Source: Furfurilactobacillus milii | GTDB lineage: Bacteria > Bacillota > Bacilli > Lactobacillales > Lactobacillaceae | Direction of reading: 5' to 3' | Assembly (NCBI RefSeq): GCF_009864005.1 | Contig: NZ_WEZQ01000009.1 | Span: 31,920 to 95,919 of the forward strand | Length of the DNA stretch: 64,000 nt | Shown here: piece after piece, positions 17,836 to 25,894 of the stretch | Layout: each line of letters starts with the position of its first letter | How positions within the stretch are numbered: position 1 is the first letter of the stretch | The notes under the pieces: generated by a model | Told to the model about the DNA's origin: nothing | The model's input: only the letters and a program-made list of their open reading frames with translations | Databases searched by the model: none | Program-made: the position numbers and the translations under genes

Positions 17836-18585
17836 TTAGGCTTTTGGCGCGTTAGCAGTAGGAACGTTAACCAAATTCCAGTATAAAGTGCCTTGATAAA
17901 CACCCGTTGCGACATTGGTTTGCTTGCTGATGGTGAGGCTAGCACTCTTAGTGTCTGCGTAAAGGGCCTCGTTGAAGCCTTGACCGGTGCCCTTGTCAGC
18001 CGTCCAAATGGCGGTTTCTTGAGTGCCAGTGCCATTATCGTTTGTTGATGAAGCAGTAAGCGTGATCGCATTTGGCTTGGCAACGTCGCTATCGCTTTTT
18101 GAACTGGTTGCATTCAGTGCCAGTTTTGCATTTGCAATGGTGTCGGAACTTTTAGTGTTTTTGAATTGGCCTAGTGAGGTCATCAGCTTCCAGCCATTGT
18201 TCGTGCCAGTGTAGTCGGCGATATCGAGTTTACCATCGTTGTTACCATCAAAATTGTTGGCGCTGTTCACAGTGTTATCGCTGTAGTTAACAGTAACATC
18301 ACCGTTGATAATGTCTGCGACTTTGGCGGTTGACAAATTTAGGTTGGGCACGTGGTCAAGTGTTAAATCGCCAGGCTTCACTTCAAATTGTGCAGTGGAG
18401 TGAGCTGAGGCGTTGCTAGTGCCATCAGCAATAAATCCTTGACCAACTGTTGTGACATTAGTGATGTTATTTGCGGCAGTACCTGGGCCATGGCTGTTGT
18501 CTGCTCCACGATCCGCGCTTACCGTGGCAGTGGTAAGTGTCAGTACTGCGAGGGTTGAAAAGAAGAATAAGGTTACCTTATGCAT
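17836..18585 (-). CDS. WxL-domain surface protein with EF-hand-like loop
   Basis: About 249 residues. A signal peptide (cleavage near VSADRG) is followed by a nearly whole-length WxL domain with GWKL and, near the end, YWNLVNVP. Inside it is DGNNDGKLDIAD, which has Asp, Asn, Asp and Asp at the spacing of a dockerin/EF-hand calcium loop. It should bind the cell wall. As first gene of the cluster it may be made in larger amounts than the two genes after the intercistronic hairpin. Confidence 0.87.
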   Translation of the reverse strand: MHKVTLFFFSTLAVLTLTTATVSADRGADNSHGPGTAANNITNVTTVGQGFIADGTSNASAHSTAQFEVKPGDLTLDHVPNLNLSTAKVADIINGDVTVNYSDNTVNSANNFDGNNDGKLDIADYTGTNNGWKLMTSLGQFKNTKSSDTIANAKLALNATSSKSDSDVAKPNAITLTASSTNDNGTGTQETAIWTADKGTGQGFNEALYADTKSASLTISKQTNVATGVYQGTLYWNLVNVPTANAPKA

Positions 18586-18993
18586 AATCGATAAATCCTC
18601 CGTTTGGCTTGCTGTGATGGTTCTTTAACCATTAGAAATCATTATTTTGGCCGTTAATTAGTGTTGCTACGTAATTGAGGTGCAAAATAATCAACTTTTT
18701 TGTAATACCAGTATAGTTAGCAACTTAAGACGCTTCAAATGAGGGCACAAGGTGATATTAATGAGAGGATAATCATCAAATCCGCTTTCATTTGTTTTTT
18801 TGACAAACAAAAACACAGGCTTCTATGGTGAAGTCTGCGTTCAATTCATGACAAAATCATGTGAAAAACGTTTGACAAATAGCTTTACATCGGCCTTTAT
18901 AAATAAATAAATTGCTGTTTATTTATTTTGTAATTCGCTGGTTTGATCATCAACGGCGAGTACATTTGGAGAATGGCTGGCGCTTACGGTTGT
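18586..18993. other. AT-rich intergenic region upstream of the WxL cluster
   Basis: About 400 bases without a supportable gene. It must hold the promoter of the minus-strand WxL cluster, but I could not place it with confidence. A plus-strand TTGACA occurs near 18873, with no ORF behind it. Confidence 0.4.
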
Positions 18994-19037
18994 CAACATT
19001 GACACACTCGCCGTGGGACGGTTCGGTATCAATGTTG
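18994..19037 (-). repeat. dispersed structured repeat, copy 4 (internally deleted remnant)
   Basis: CAACATTGA (18994-19002) with TCAATGTTG (19029-19037) is an intact P1, but the P2 to P4 core is missing: the flanks join directly at GGGACGGTTCGGTATC. The outer flank CGCTTACGGTTGTC and the distal CCCTCCAGCT are shared with copy 2. This looks like a copy that lost about 130 internal bases. Confidence 0.6.
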
Positions 19038-19131
19038 CCGCCCTCCAGCTCACATAGTAGCCAGTTTAAGTAGATATCAGTCAATGGCAAATGGTCTTTA
19101 CAATGGTTTACTGATTTGTGAAAGTAGTGGA

Positions 19132-19299
19132 GCTGACGGGAAACAGAGTTCCGTGTCGGCAACACTTGGCGGCGAGCATTTGGCCGCTTAGTGTTGCGGG
19201 ATGACTTATGAGACGTGGTTTTCGGCTCATAATCAAGGACGAAAACCGTGACTTGTGCGGGTTGAGACCGGTCCTCATGGAACGGCGTTTCCGGTCAGC
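19132..19299 (+). repeat. dispersed structured repeat, copy 5 (+ sense)
   Basis: P1 is GCTGACGGGAAAC (19132-19144) with GTTTCCGGTCAGC (19287-19299), one mismatch. P2 has arms at 19159-19173 and 19183-19197. The third stem is TTATGAG/CTCATAA, whose loop GGTTTTCG could pair with CGAAAACC 20 bases downstream (possible pseudoknot). GAGACCGGTCC is conserved. Copy 9 is its closest relative. It lies head to head with copy 4. Confidence 0.72.
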
Positions 19300-19327
19300 G
19301 TAACGGCATTAAGCTGTTGAGACTATG

Positions 19328-20719
19328 TTAGTTGTTCACTAATTTGCTGTGACGAATCCCGTATCCGAAGTAAATGAGCATTCCGAATGCAAACCAAATC
19401 AAGGAAGCAACCCAGGTTTCCAGTGGCAACCGGAATAGCAACAACATGCAGGCCAAGCCGGAAATAATTGGTAGGACAGGATACCATGGAACACGGAAGC
19501 CGTCTGTGTGATTAATATCTTTTCGGCGACGAAGTGGGAGGACACCGAATGAGACAAAGGTGAAAGCAATCAGCGTTCCGATATTAACCAAGTTTGTCAG
19601 CTGTTCTAGTGGTACTAAACCAGCCATGATTGCGATAAGCACGGTGACGGTTGTCAAACTGGCAGTTGGATTACCACTTTTTTTGTTAACGTTGCCCAGC
19701 CATTTGGGCAGAAGGCCATCACGGCCAATGGAGTAAACGAGCCGTGAAGAAGAGTAGATCATGGCCAGCATCATTGTGAACATACCGGCAAGTGCACCGA
19801 TTGAAACGAGGGCAGCACCCCAGTTTTGACCAACCTGTTGCAGAGCAAACGCAACTGGATCCGCAACGTTTAAACGTTTGTAAGAAACTAGGCCAGTTAA
19901 GACAACGGAGACAGCAATATACAGGATAGAAGCGACAATCAAAGTTCCGATAATTCCAATTGGCATGTTTCGTTTGGGATTCTTAACTTCGGCAGCAGAG
20001 GCAGCGACCACGTCAAAACCTAAGAAAGCGAAGAATACTGCTGAGGCTCCCGCTAGTACACCGCCTTTATAAGGAAAGAATGGGTGCCAGTTAGCTGGTT
20101 TTACATAAAATAGGCCAACTAGTACGAAGATTAGGATGATGACAATTTTAACGGCTACCATAATGTTTTGAACGCGTGTCGAGGTTTTCATGCCATTGCT
20201 GAGTAGCCAGGCAACGAACAGAACAATGAGGACGGCAACCAGGTTAATGTAAGTGCCGTGTGCCGGATCAAACGCACCAGACAATGCAGTGGGCATGTGG
20301 ATGCCAAAACCTGAAATCAACGAGTTGAAGTAAGCTGCCCACCCAGTAGACACGGCTGCCACAGACAGCATGTACTCTAAGACTAGCGCCCAGCCGAGAA
20401 TCCAGCCGATAAACTGACCATAGACGACATTACCGTAAGAATAGGCGGAGCCAGCGATTGGCAGGGCGGATGAAAATTCAGCGTAACACATGGCGGCTAG
20501 GCCACAAACGATGGCGGCGACCACGAAAGATAAGATAATGGCTGGACCAGATTTAGTTGCGGCGACCGTTCCGGGCAGAATGAAGATCCCGGTACCAATC
20601 ACGGCACCAATGCCAAGTGCGACAAGATCCCACGCTGACATGGATTTAATTAGCCGACTGTCGGCATCAATATAGTTATCCAGTGATTCTTTTTTCAACA
20701 TTTTGTCTAATATGGACAT
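19328..20719 (-). CDS. APC-family amino-acid permease
   Basis: About 463 residues with twelve or more membrane helices. The first helix carries GIGAVIGTGIFILPG, the conserved APC-superfamily substrate-binding segment, and FAFLGFDVVAASAAEVKNP fits the cationic-amino-acid/YfnA branch. ATG 20719 follows AAGGAG; an upstream in-frame start would put translation through the terminator and is rejected. The 275-base leader contains a small ORF and two terminators, so expression is probably attenuated in response to amino-acid supply. The substrate is not determined; the leader peptide hints at aromatic residues (see findings). Confidence 0.9.
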   Translation of the reverse strand: MSILDKMLKKESLDNYIDADSRLIKSMSAWDLVALGIGAVIGTGIFILPGTVAATKSGPAIILSFVVAAIVCGLAAMCYAEFSSALPIAGSAYSYGNVVYGQFIGWILGWALVLEYMLSVAAVSTGWAAYFNSLISGFGIHMPTALSGAFDPAHGTYINLVAVLIVLFVAWLLSNGMKTSTRVQNIMVAVKIVIILIFVLVGLFYVKPANWHPFFPYKGGVLAGASAVFFAFLGFDVVAASAAEVKNPKRNMPIGIIGTLIVASILYIAVSVVLTGLVSYKRLNVADPVAFALQQVGQNWGAALVSIGALAGMFTMMLAMIYSSSRLVYSIGRDGLLPKWLGNVNKKSGNPTASLTTVTVLIAIMAGLVPLEQLTNLVNIGTLIAFTFVSFGVLPLRRRKDINHTDGFRVPWYPVLPIISGLACMLLLFRLPLETWVASLIWFAFGMLIYFGYGIRHSKLVNN

Positions 20720-20737
20720 GGCGTTTCTCCTTTTTAA

Positions 20738-20780
20738 TAAAAAAACTGGTATTTTCAGCCCCTCGCCGAAAATACCAGTT
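20738..20780 (-). terminator. second leader terminator (T2) of the APC permease
   Basis: On the minus strand, ACTGGTATTTTC (20779-20768) pairs perfectly with GAAAATACCAGT (20756-20745), followed by seven T residues. It lies about 20 bases before the permease start codon, so the gene can only be transcribed if this stop is bypassed. Confidence 0.85.
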
Positions 20781-20813
20781 AAATCAGTAATCAACCTCAA
20801 ATAGATTGACACT

Positions 20814-20855
20814 AAAAAACCGTTTAGACGAAGGTTGTACAATCATCCAAACGGT
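20814..20855 (-). terminator. first leader terminator (T1) of the APC permease
   Basis: On the minus strand, ACCGTTTGGATGA (20855-20843) pairs over 13 positions, with two G-U, to TCGTCTAAACGGT (20831-20819), followed by six T residues. Its left arm can instead pair with the CATCCATTCGG segment upstream. Confidence 0.85.
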
Positions 20856-20887
20856 ATGAGTTCATTTTAAATAAACGTTAGCCGAAT

Positions 20888-20939
20888 GGATGCAAACCGG
20901 AAGTTTACCGTGCTTGCATCCAACAGTCGATGCAAGCAC
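20888..20939 (-). promoter_or_regulatory. alternative hairpins in the APC permease leader
   Basis: Segment 1 GTGCTTGCATC (20939-20929) pairs perfectly with segment 2 GATGCAAGCAC (20920-20910). Segment 2 (GGATGCAA) can instead pair with segment 3 TTGCATCC (20895-20888). Segment 3, extended as CATCCATTCGG, can pair with TGGATG and CCG of the T1 left arm. These are the 1:2, 2:3 and 3:T1 exclusions of a classical attenuator. Segment 1 starts at the leader stop codon. Confidence 0.65.
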
Positions 20940-20995
20940 TAGCCAAACAGACTAAACGCGAATGCGTATGTGTTGTGAGTTAGTGATTGTGTCAT
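20939..20995 (-). CDS. leader peptide, 18 aa, of the APC permease
   Basis: ORF MTQSLTHNTYAFAFSLFG with a strong ribosome site (AAGGAG) eight bases before its ATG and a stop TAG that touches hairpin segment 1. Its second half has one Tyr and three Phe codons. A ribosome delayed at these codons would leave segment 1 free and favour antitermination; one reaching the stop would cover segment 1 and favour T1. I infer control by aromatic amino acids, with less confidence than the presence of the ORF, because Thr is as frequent as Phe. Confidence 0.6.
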   Translation of the reverse strand: MTQSLTHNTYAFAFSLFG

Positions 20996-21013
20996 AAACG
21001 TTCTCCTTGAAGT

Positions 21014-21071
21014 ATGAGAAATTTTCTCATTTGATGACCATAACTATAACGATTTTTTTAGACATCGTCAA
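21014..21071 (-). promoter_or_regulatory. promoter and operator-like dyad for the APC permease leader
   Basis: Minus-strand -35 TTGACG (21071-21066), 17-base spacer and -10 TATAGT (21048-21043). Just downstream lies the palindrome ATGAGAAATTTTCTCAT (21014-21030), placed like an operator or a 5' hairpin of the transcript. Confidence 0.65.
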
Positions 21072-21189
21072 CCGTTAATTTTTAAAGCAAAACGAAGGAT
21101 GAATCTAATGTTTCGATTACGGAGCATTTTTAAACTCTGCGCTGATGGTGTAAACTTAACATCTGTGAGAAATTGAACGGAGGAAAACC

Positions 21190-21747
21190 ATGAAGAAACG
21201 TGTCTTTGTCATTACCGGAGCAACCGGCACTGGCAAAACCACCGTCAGTGATTATTTGCGTGATTATTATCATATGCCTAAGGTAATCACACATACAACA
21301 CGACCACCCCGAAAGGGCGAAATGAACGGTGTCGATTATTATTTTGAAGATGATGCATCGTTTGATAAAAACCACTATTTAGAGCAAGTTGCTTATTCAG
21401 GTTACCGCTACGGCTCTTCCCATGAGGGGATCGATGCTGGGTTTGAGAAAAATCCTTACATCACGATCGTCTTAGACACGAAGGGTGCCATTACTTATGC
21501 AAAAGAGCTCGGTGATGAGGCGATCATTATTTTCTTGACTGTTAGTCAGAATGAAGATTTGATTGATCGAATGACCAAACGTGGGGATGACACGGTGATG
21601 CTACAGGAACGGCTGGATAGTCCTGAGTATCGGCGCGACCTGACCTTACCGGCGGAATTGAAGGATGTAGCGCATGTCATTGTAAATGATGACCTAGATT
21701 CAACAAAGAAAAAAATCGATACCTTGGTTACTGAAACCTTGAACTAG
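21190..21747 (+). CDS. guanylate-kinase-like P-loop protein
   Basis: About 185 residues. It has an N-terminal P-loop GATGTGKTT and the guanylate kinase signature THTTRPPRKGEMNGVDYYF, whose Arg and Glu residues bind GMP in true enzymes. It is slightly shorter than canonical Gmk (about 200-210) and the rest is divergent, so it may be a second, specialised kinase (many lactobacilli carry one besides housekeeping gmk). ATG 21190 follows GGAGG. It would act in the cytoplasm on nucleoside monophosphate. It is divergent from the APC permease. Confidence 0.75.
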   Translation: MKKRVFVITGATGTGKTTVSDYLRDYYHMPKVITHTTRPPRKGEMNGVDYYFEDDASFDKNHYLEQVAYSGYRYGSSHEGIDAGFEKNPYITIVLDTKGAITYAKELGDEAIIIFLTVSQNEDLIDRMTKRGDDTVMLQERLDSPEYRRDLTLPAELKDVAHVIVNDDLDSTKKKIDTLVTETLN

Positions 21748-21788
21748 AAACTATTGTTTTGACTGATTTTCTGTTACACTACTTAATG

Positions 21789-21799
21789 GTAATCGTTAC
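21789..21799. promoter_or_regulatory. possible Fur/Zur-type operator
   Basis: GTAATCGTTAC is a small dyad (GTAA/TTAC) located about 55 bases upstream of the Fur-family gene, similar to GTAAT-N-ATTAC metal-regulator boxes. It might mediate autoregulation. Weak, because it is short. Confidence 0.3.
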
Positions 21800-21852
21800 T
21801 TTTTAAAAACAATACAGATTGAAAATGTCATCAATGTACTGGAGGTCTTACC

Positions 21853-22290
21853 ATGGCAGAAGATGTAAATACTGCGGTTGAAGTTTTGCAGAAACATCAT
21901 CTAAAAATCACTAAACAACGGCGAACGATGTTGTCGTTTTTGTGTCAACGTCCAGATCATTATACAGATGTGACGAGTTTGGATGCGTACATGCGGGACT
22001 TTTATCCAGGGATGAGCCATGCGACCATTTACCGGAACGTCAAGGAATTTGAAGACCTCGGCTTGGTTGAACAACAGGTGAACGGTGACCAAGCGCGTAT
22101 CAAATTTCAGTGCGACTTCGCTAATATGCACCATCATCACTTCATCTGTCGTAATTGCGGAAAAGTGACGGAATTGACCATGTGTCCAATGGACTTTTTT
22201 GCCAACCAGTTGCCGGGGGCACAAATTGAGGGCCATCGTTTTGAAATGTATGGCTTGTGTGCGGACTGTGTTGCTGCTGGTGTAGAGTGA
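21853..22290 (+). CDS. Fur-family metal/peroxide-responsive repressor
   Basis: About 145 residues. An N-terminal winged helix contains the DNA-recognition segment SHATIYRNVKEFEDLGLV. The C-terminal dimer domain has HHHHFICRNCGKV and CADC, two CxxC pairs that form the structural zinc site. GGAGG precedes ATG 21853. Whether it is Fur, Zur or PerR cannot be settled by eye. No metal transporter adjoins it, so its targets lie elsewhere. Confidence 0.9.
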   Translation: MAEDVNTAVEVLQKHHLKITKQRRTMLSFLCQRPDHYTDVTSLDAYMRDFYPGMSHATIYRNVKEFEDLGLVEQQVNGDQARIKFQCDFANMHHHHFICRNCGKVTELTMCPMDFFANQLPGAQIEGHRFEMYGLCADCVAAGVE

Positions 22291-22339
22291 TATTGGTCCG
22301 AAGCAAACAAAACGAAAATCTTAAGTTCCATGTAAATCG

Positions 22340-22370
22340 AACCCGCCGACGTTTAACGCTGACGGGTTTT
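22340..22370 (+). terminator. terminator after the Fur-family gene
   Basis: AACCCG (22340-22345) with CGGGTT (22363-22368), extended by imperfect pairs, followed by TTTTG. Moderate terminator. Confidence 0.6.
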
Positions 22371-22459
22371 GTCTATACTATATGGTTGAATTGGTCTAGC
22401 AGCCAATGAACAAAAAGATTTCGTTTCAATGAGTAAGTTTTATAAATAAGGAGTTAGCT

Positions 22460-22936
22460 ATGGATCATCGAATTCCGCCGTTTGTGACCCCCGTTGCTGT
22501 TGTGTCGATTATTTTGGCGCTGTCCGCAACTAATATTGTGGTTAACAAAGTGACGAACACGTCTGAAGGGGCGCCGGTCACAAGAACGGTAACCAATTCA
22601 TCCGGCAGTTCAATCCAATCGTCGGATGATTCTAAAAAAGATAGTAATTCAAGTTCAAATAGTGAAAGTTCTAAGACTGACAGCACTGCTGACGAAAAAT
22701 CTAGCAGTCAAACCACTGATGAGTCGACGCCAAGCACAACGACGAAGAGCAATAGTACGACTGACAACAGTGATGGTGGAACCACGACCCGTCAAAGTAG
22801 CTCATCGGTCACTGAATCAAGTGCAGCCAGTTCTTCTACAACTGCCAATTCTACGAACAATAATAGTGCTACAACAGGCAATACGGGTGCTAATACAGGC
22901 TCGTCTACCGCAACCACTACATCAAGCAGTCAATAG
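22460..22936 (+). CDS. Ser/Thr-rich membrane-anchored extracellular protein
   Basis: About 158 residues. A hydrophobic N-terminal segment (VTPVAVVSIILALSATNIVV) is followed by about 120 residues almost entirely Ser, Thr, Asn, Asp, Lys and Gly, a low-complexity stalk likely exposed outside the cell and possibly glycosylated. AAGGAG precedes ATG 22460. There is no LPxTG and no recognised domain. The next gene starts 51 bases on and also encodes a membrane protein. Function unknown. Confidence 0.7.
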   Translation: MDHRIPPFVTPVAVVSIILALSATNIVVNKVTNTSEGAPVTRTVTNSSGSSIQSSDDSKKDSNSSSNSESSKTDSTADEKSSSQTTDESTPSTTTKSNSTTDNSDGGTTTRQSSSSVTESSAASSSTTANSTNNNSATTGNTGANTGSSTATTTSSSQ

Positions 22937-22987
22937 ACGGTTATTTTTGATTTAGCAACTCTCATGAAAAAGTAAGTAGGTGACAAC

Positions 22988-23959
22988 ATGCTTAGTTTGC
23001 TCGACATGGCAAACCATTTTCTTGGTTATTTTAATGTCAACACAACGTTAAAGGGACGCATTTACACCATCTTGGGCTTTTTTGGCGATTGGTATTTGCT
23101 CTACATTGGGATTCGGTTTATTCAAAACCAGGGATACTTGCGTGGCGCATTGCTCATCTTGGTCTTCTTTGCCCTGATGTACTTTACACTGGTCAACTTC
23201 TTCTTTTATTTTCTCAAACGTCGGTTTGTACTCGACCCGTCTGAAAGGATTGCGGCCTTACTGGGCGATGAACGTTTAAAAGAACAGGAAAGTCGTTTCA
23301 ATGATCACGATCGATACGATCATTTTGCTCCGGCCACGGGGTTATATGATGAAAAGCAGGTCATTCCGGCTAAGGTTGAGTTGAATGGTACCAACCACAA
23401 GAACTTGGCTCAGATTGCCGCACAGTTACAGGCGGCCAACCTGTTACCTCAAGATTATGAAGGCCATAGTGACCAAGAAGTTTTGAACCAGGCTAAGGAG
23501 ACCAATAAGCCAGTGTTTGCAATCGGTGAGGGAACACCGTTACCTTATTTTGATCTGCGACAACAGGATGGTCATTTTGTAGTCTATGCGGGGATGAATC
23601 AGATGACGGCATTGCCGGTCGGTCGGGTAACACGGGTCGGCTTGTCGGACATTAAGCAAGCACATGAGCAGTTCAAACTATTTTTAGCCACCGCTGTTTT
23701 GCAAGGCGGGGTGGCTAAATCAGCCGGACGCTCCGGTGTCATTGAGCGACGTTTGCCATACACGGTTAAAGTTGAGGTTGCTTTCAGTGAAAAGAATGCG
23801 GCCTCCAATGCGACTAGTCAGAATTCGTCTGCCTTTTCTGAAAGTCAGACGTTTACTGAGGAACCAAAGCGTTCTTTTGCAAAATCTGCTGAAAATGTAG
23901 ATTCAGTTAACAACAGTTTGTCAAATAAAACGCCTCAAAATCGTCGAGAAAATCGATAA
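22988..23959 (+). CDS. hypothetical membrane protein, 323 aa
   Basis: The N-terminal third has two or three membrane helices (WYLLYIGIRF and GALLILVFFALMYFTLVNFF). The remaining 230 residues are soluble, with a folded-looking part (DYEGHSDQEVLNQAKETNKP, LPYFDLRQQDGHFVV) and a Ser/Asn-rich tail. It resembles an uncharacterised Lactobacillaceae family, but I cannot name it with certainty. It may be co-transcribed with the Ser/Thr-rich gene. Envelope location is supported; function unknown. Confidence 0.7.
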   Translation: MLSLLDMANHFLGYFNVNTTLKGRIYTILGFFGDWYLLYIGIRFIQNQGYLRGALLILVFFALMYFTLVNFFFYFLKRRFVLDPSERIAALLGDERLKEQESRFNDHDRYDHFAPATGLYDEKQVIPAKVELNGTNHKNLAQIAAQLQAANLLPQDYEGHSDQEVLNQAKETNKPVFAIGEGTPLPYFDLRQQDGHFVVYAGMNQMTALPVGRVTRVGLSDIKQAHEQFKLFLATAVLQGGVAKSAGRSGVIERRLPYTVKVEVAFSEKNAASNATSQNSSAFSESQTFTEEPKRSFAKSAENVDSVNNSLSNKTPQNRRENR

Positions 23960-24001
23960 TTTTGAGAGATTAGATTATCAATAAGAAAATATCGTGAAAA
24001 C

Positions 24002-24035
24002 GGGCGTGTCGGAGCACAGTAGCTTTGACACGCCC
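24002..24035 (+). terminator. hairpin terminator, weak T tract
   Basis: GGGCGTGTC (24002-24010) pairs perfectly with GACACGCCC (24027-24035). The following TCTTATTAG is a poor T run, so termination may be partial. Confidence 0.55.
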
Positions 24036-24132
24036 TCTTATTAGGGTCTAAACTTAGTTAATGACCTTGAGAATTACACAACTTGTAATTCAACAGTTTA
24101 GGTTGAGATTATTTGAGGGTGAGGAACCGATT

Positions 24133-24870
24133 ATGTCAATGATTGAATTTCACGACGTACAGAAGTATTACGGTGACTTTCATGCGTTAAAAGACATTAA
24201 TTTAACGATGGAAGCAGGAGAAACGGTTGTGCTCATCGGGCCGTCAGGTTCAGGGAAGAGTACATTATCCCGAACAATTAATGGTTTGGAGCGGATCCAG
24301 AGTGGCCAGTTAATTGTCAATGGGCAGGATCTGGCTAATCCGAAGACGGATATGAACCGGATTCGGAAGAATGTTGGAATGGTGTTCCAGCACTTCAACT
24401 TGTATGAAAACAAGTCTGTGTTGGAAAACATCATGTTGGCACCTCGAATCGTGCTACATAGAAAAGAAGATGAAAACAAGAAGTTAGCCATGCAACTGTT
24501 AGACCAAGTTGGTTTGGCAGACAAAGCTAACAACATGCCATCCGAAATTTCTGGTGGGCAGGCACAGCGTGTGGCCATTGCGCGTTCACTAGCTATGCAG
24601 CCAAAGGCATTGATTTTTGACGAGCCAACATCTGCGTTGGACCCAGAAATGATTGACGATGTGCTGGGTGTTATGAAGACAATTGCTAACGACTCAAGTA
24701 TGACAATGCTGGTTGTGACTCACGAAATGGGCTTTGCCCGTGAAGTTGCTAACCGGGTTATCTTTATGGCGGACGGCCAAATTCTTGAAGATGATGCAAC
24801 GAAGGAATTCTTCGATCATCCAAAAGAGGAACGTGCCCGTCAGTTCCTGAGCAAGATCATTAACCACTAA
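24133..24870 (+). CDS. glnQ: glutamine-type amino-acid ABC importer, ATPase
   Basis: About 245 residues. It has Walker A GPSGSGKST, signature ISGGQAQR, Walker B ALIFDEP and a polar-amino-acid importer pattern (VVTHEMGFAREVANRVIFM). ATG 24133 is chosen because the protein then begins at the normal ABC strand (SMIEFHDVQKYY), with a ribosome site GTGAGGA just before; an in-frame ATG at 24061 would add 24 unrelated residues. First gene of a four-gene importer. Symbol by analogy. Confidence 0.88.
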   Translation: MSMIEFHDVQKYYGDFHALKDINLTMEAGETVVLIGPSGSGKSTLSRTINGLERIQSGQLIVNGQDLANPKTDMNRIRKNVGMVFQHFNLYENKSVLENIMLAPRIVLHRKEDENKKLAMQLLDQVGLADKANNMPSEISGGQAQRVAIARSLAMQPKALIFDEPTSALDPEMIDDVLGVMKTIANDSSMTMLVVTHEMGFAREVANRVIFMADGQILEDDATKEFFDHPKEERARQFLSKIINH

Positions 24871-25063
24871 TTTGGAAAGAGTGTTGCCTAACTCCGGGTG
24901 AATCCGAGCAACAACGTGAATGGTGAAATTGAACTAGCGGTCTTTGCTAGGGCAGTTTCAGCTTTCGGGTTGTGCACAGGATTCAGGAGTTGGGTGCACG
25001 TTTAGAAAGTGTTGCCGAAGCCCAGATTCCGAGTTTTCGGCACACAATTATGGAGGCACTGTC

Positions 25064-25894
25064 ATGAAGAAACAATTCAGACTTGCGACCTTATTAGTGG
25101 CGTTGGGCGCGTTGATGCTGACATTGAGTGGTTGTGGAAAATCACTGTCGCAACAAGACGTTCTGCAAAATGATCGCAAGGCAAACACAATTACATGGGG
25201 TGTTAAGGCCGATACCAAACTGTTTGGTTTGATGGATGTTCGTGATAATCAAATCAAAGGGTTTGATGTGGACATGGCTAAGCACATTACCCGGCACATC
25301 CTCGGCAAAAAGGGGAAAGCTAAGTTTATTCAAGTGACGTCACAGTCACGTATTCCATTGTTGAAAAATGGGAATATTGATGCCATTATCGCCACGATGA
25401 CGATTACGCCACAACGTGAAAAAGTTGTTAGCTTTTCGAATTCGTACTTTGATGCCGGTCAGTCGCTACTAGTTCCAAACGGCAGTAAAATCAAAAACGT
25501 CAGTGATTTAAACAAATCTGGGACAACCGTTCTGGGGGTTGTCGGTGCGAACTCAGTTCAAAACATTAAGAAGTTTGCGCCTAAGGCTCGTGTCTTGGAA
25601 CTTCAAGATTATGCCCAAGCATTGACGTCTCTGAAAGCTGGTCAAGGGGTTGCCTTAACTACTGATAACGGGATCCTTTATGGGATGGCCGTTCAAAACC
25701 CTGGCTTTAAAGTTGTTGGCGGGACATTCACCAGGGAGCCTTACGGGGTTGCCGTTAATAAAGGTCAAAAGCCATTTACTAACGAGGTCAACAAGGCCAT
25801 CAAGGAAATGGAAGCTGACGGCGAATATAATCAATTAATTAAAAAATGGTTCGGTAACGTGCCTGGATTTAACTACAAGGAGCTGGAGCGATAA
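25064..25894 (+). CDS. glnH: glutamine-type amino-acid-binding lipoprotein
   Basis: About 276 residues. The signal peptide ends in the lipobox LSGC, so it is lipid-anchored. The body is a family-3 (SBP_bac_3) binding protein: GVKADTKLFGLMDVRDNQIKGFDVDMAK opens with the standard GFDVD element, and later AIIATMTITPQREKVVSFS. TGGAGG precedes ATG 25064. The 193-base spacer after the ATPase gene contains hairpins and may adjust expression. Its stop overlaps the first permease start. Ligand likely Gln, Glu or a relative. Confidence 0.9.
   Translation: MKKQFRLATLLVALGALMLTLSGCGKSLSQQDVLQNDRKANTITWGVKADTKLFGLMDVRDNQIKGFDVDMAKHITRHILGKKGKAKFIQVTSQSRIPLLKNGNIDAIIATMTITPQREKVVSFSNSYFDAGQSLLVPNGSKIKNVSDLNKSGTTVLGVVGANSVQNIKKFAPKARVLELQDYAQALTSLKAGQGVALTTDNGILYGMAVQNPGFKVVGGTFTREPYGVAVNKGQKPFTNEVNKAIKEMEADGEYNQLIKKWFGNVPGFNYKELER

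Noticed and set aside
20720..20842. Longer N-terminus for the APC permease
   Set aside because: The extension reads through the T2 terminator and lacks family similarity; ATG 20719 has AAGGAG.
20738..21071. T-box riboswitch for the APC permease leader
   Set aside because: The conserved T-box bulge sequence and specifier-loop signature are not visible; a leader ORF explains the layout better.
24944..25063. In-frame extension upstream of the glutamine-type binding lipoprotein, with several Cys codons
   Set aside because: It would place 40 residues before a complete signal peptide and lacks a ribosome site, while ATG 25064 has TGGAGG.
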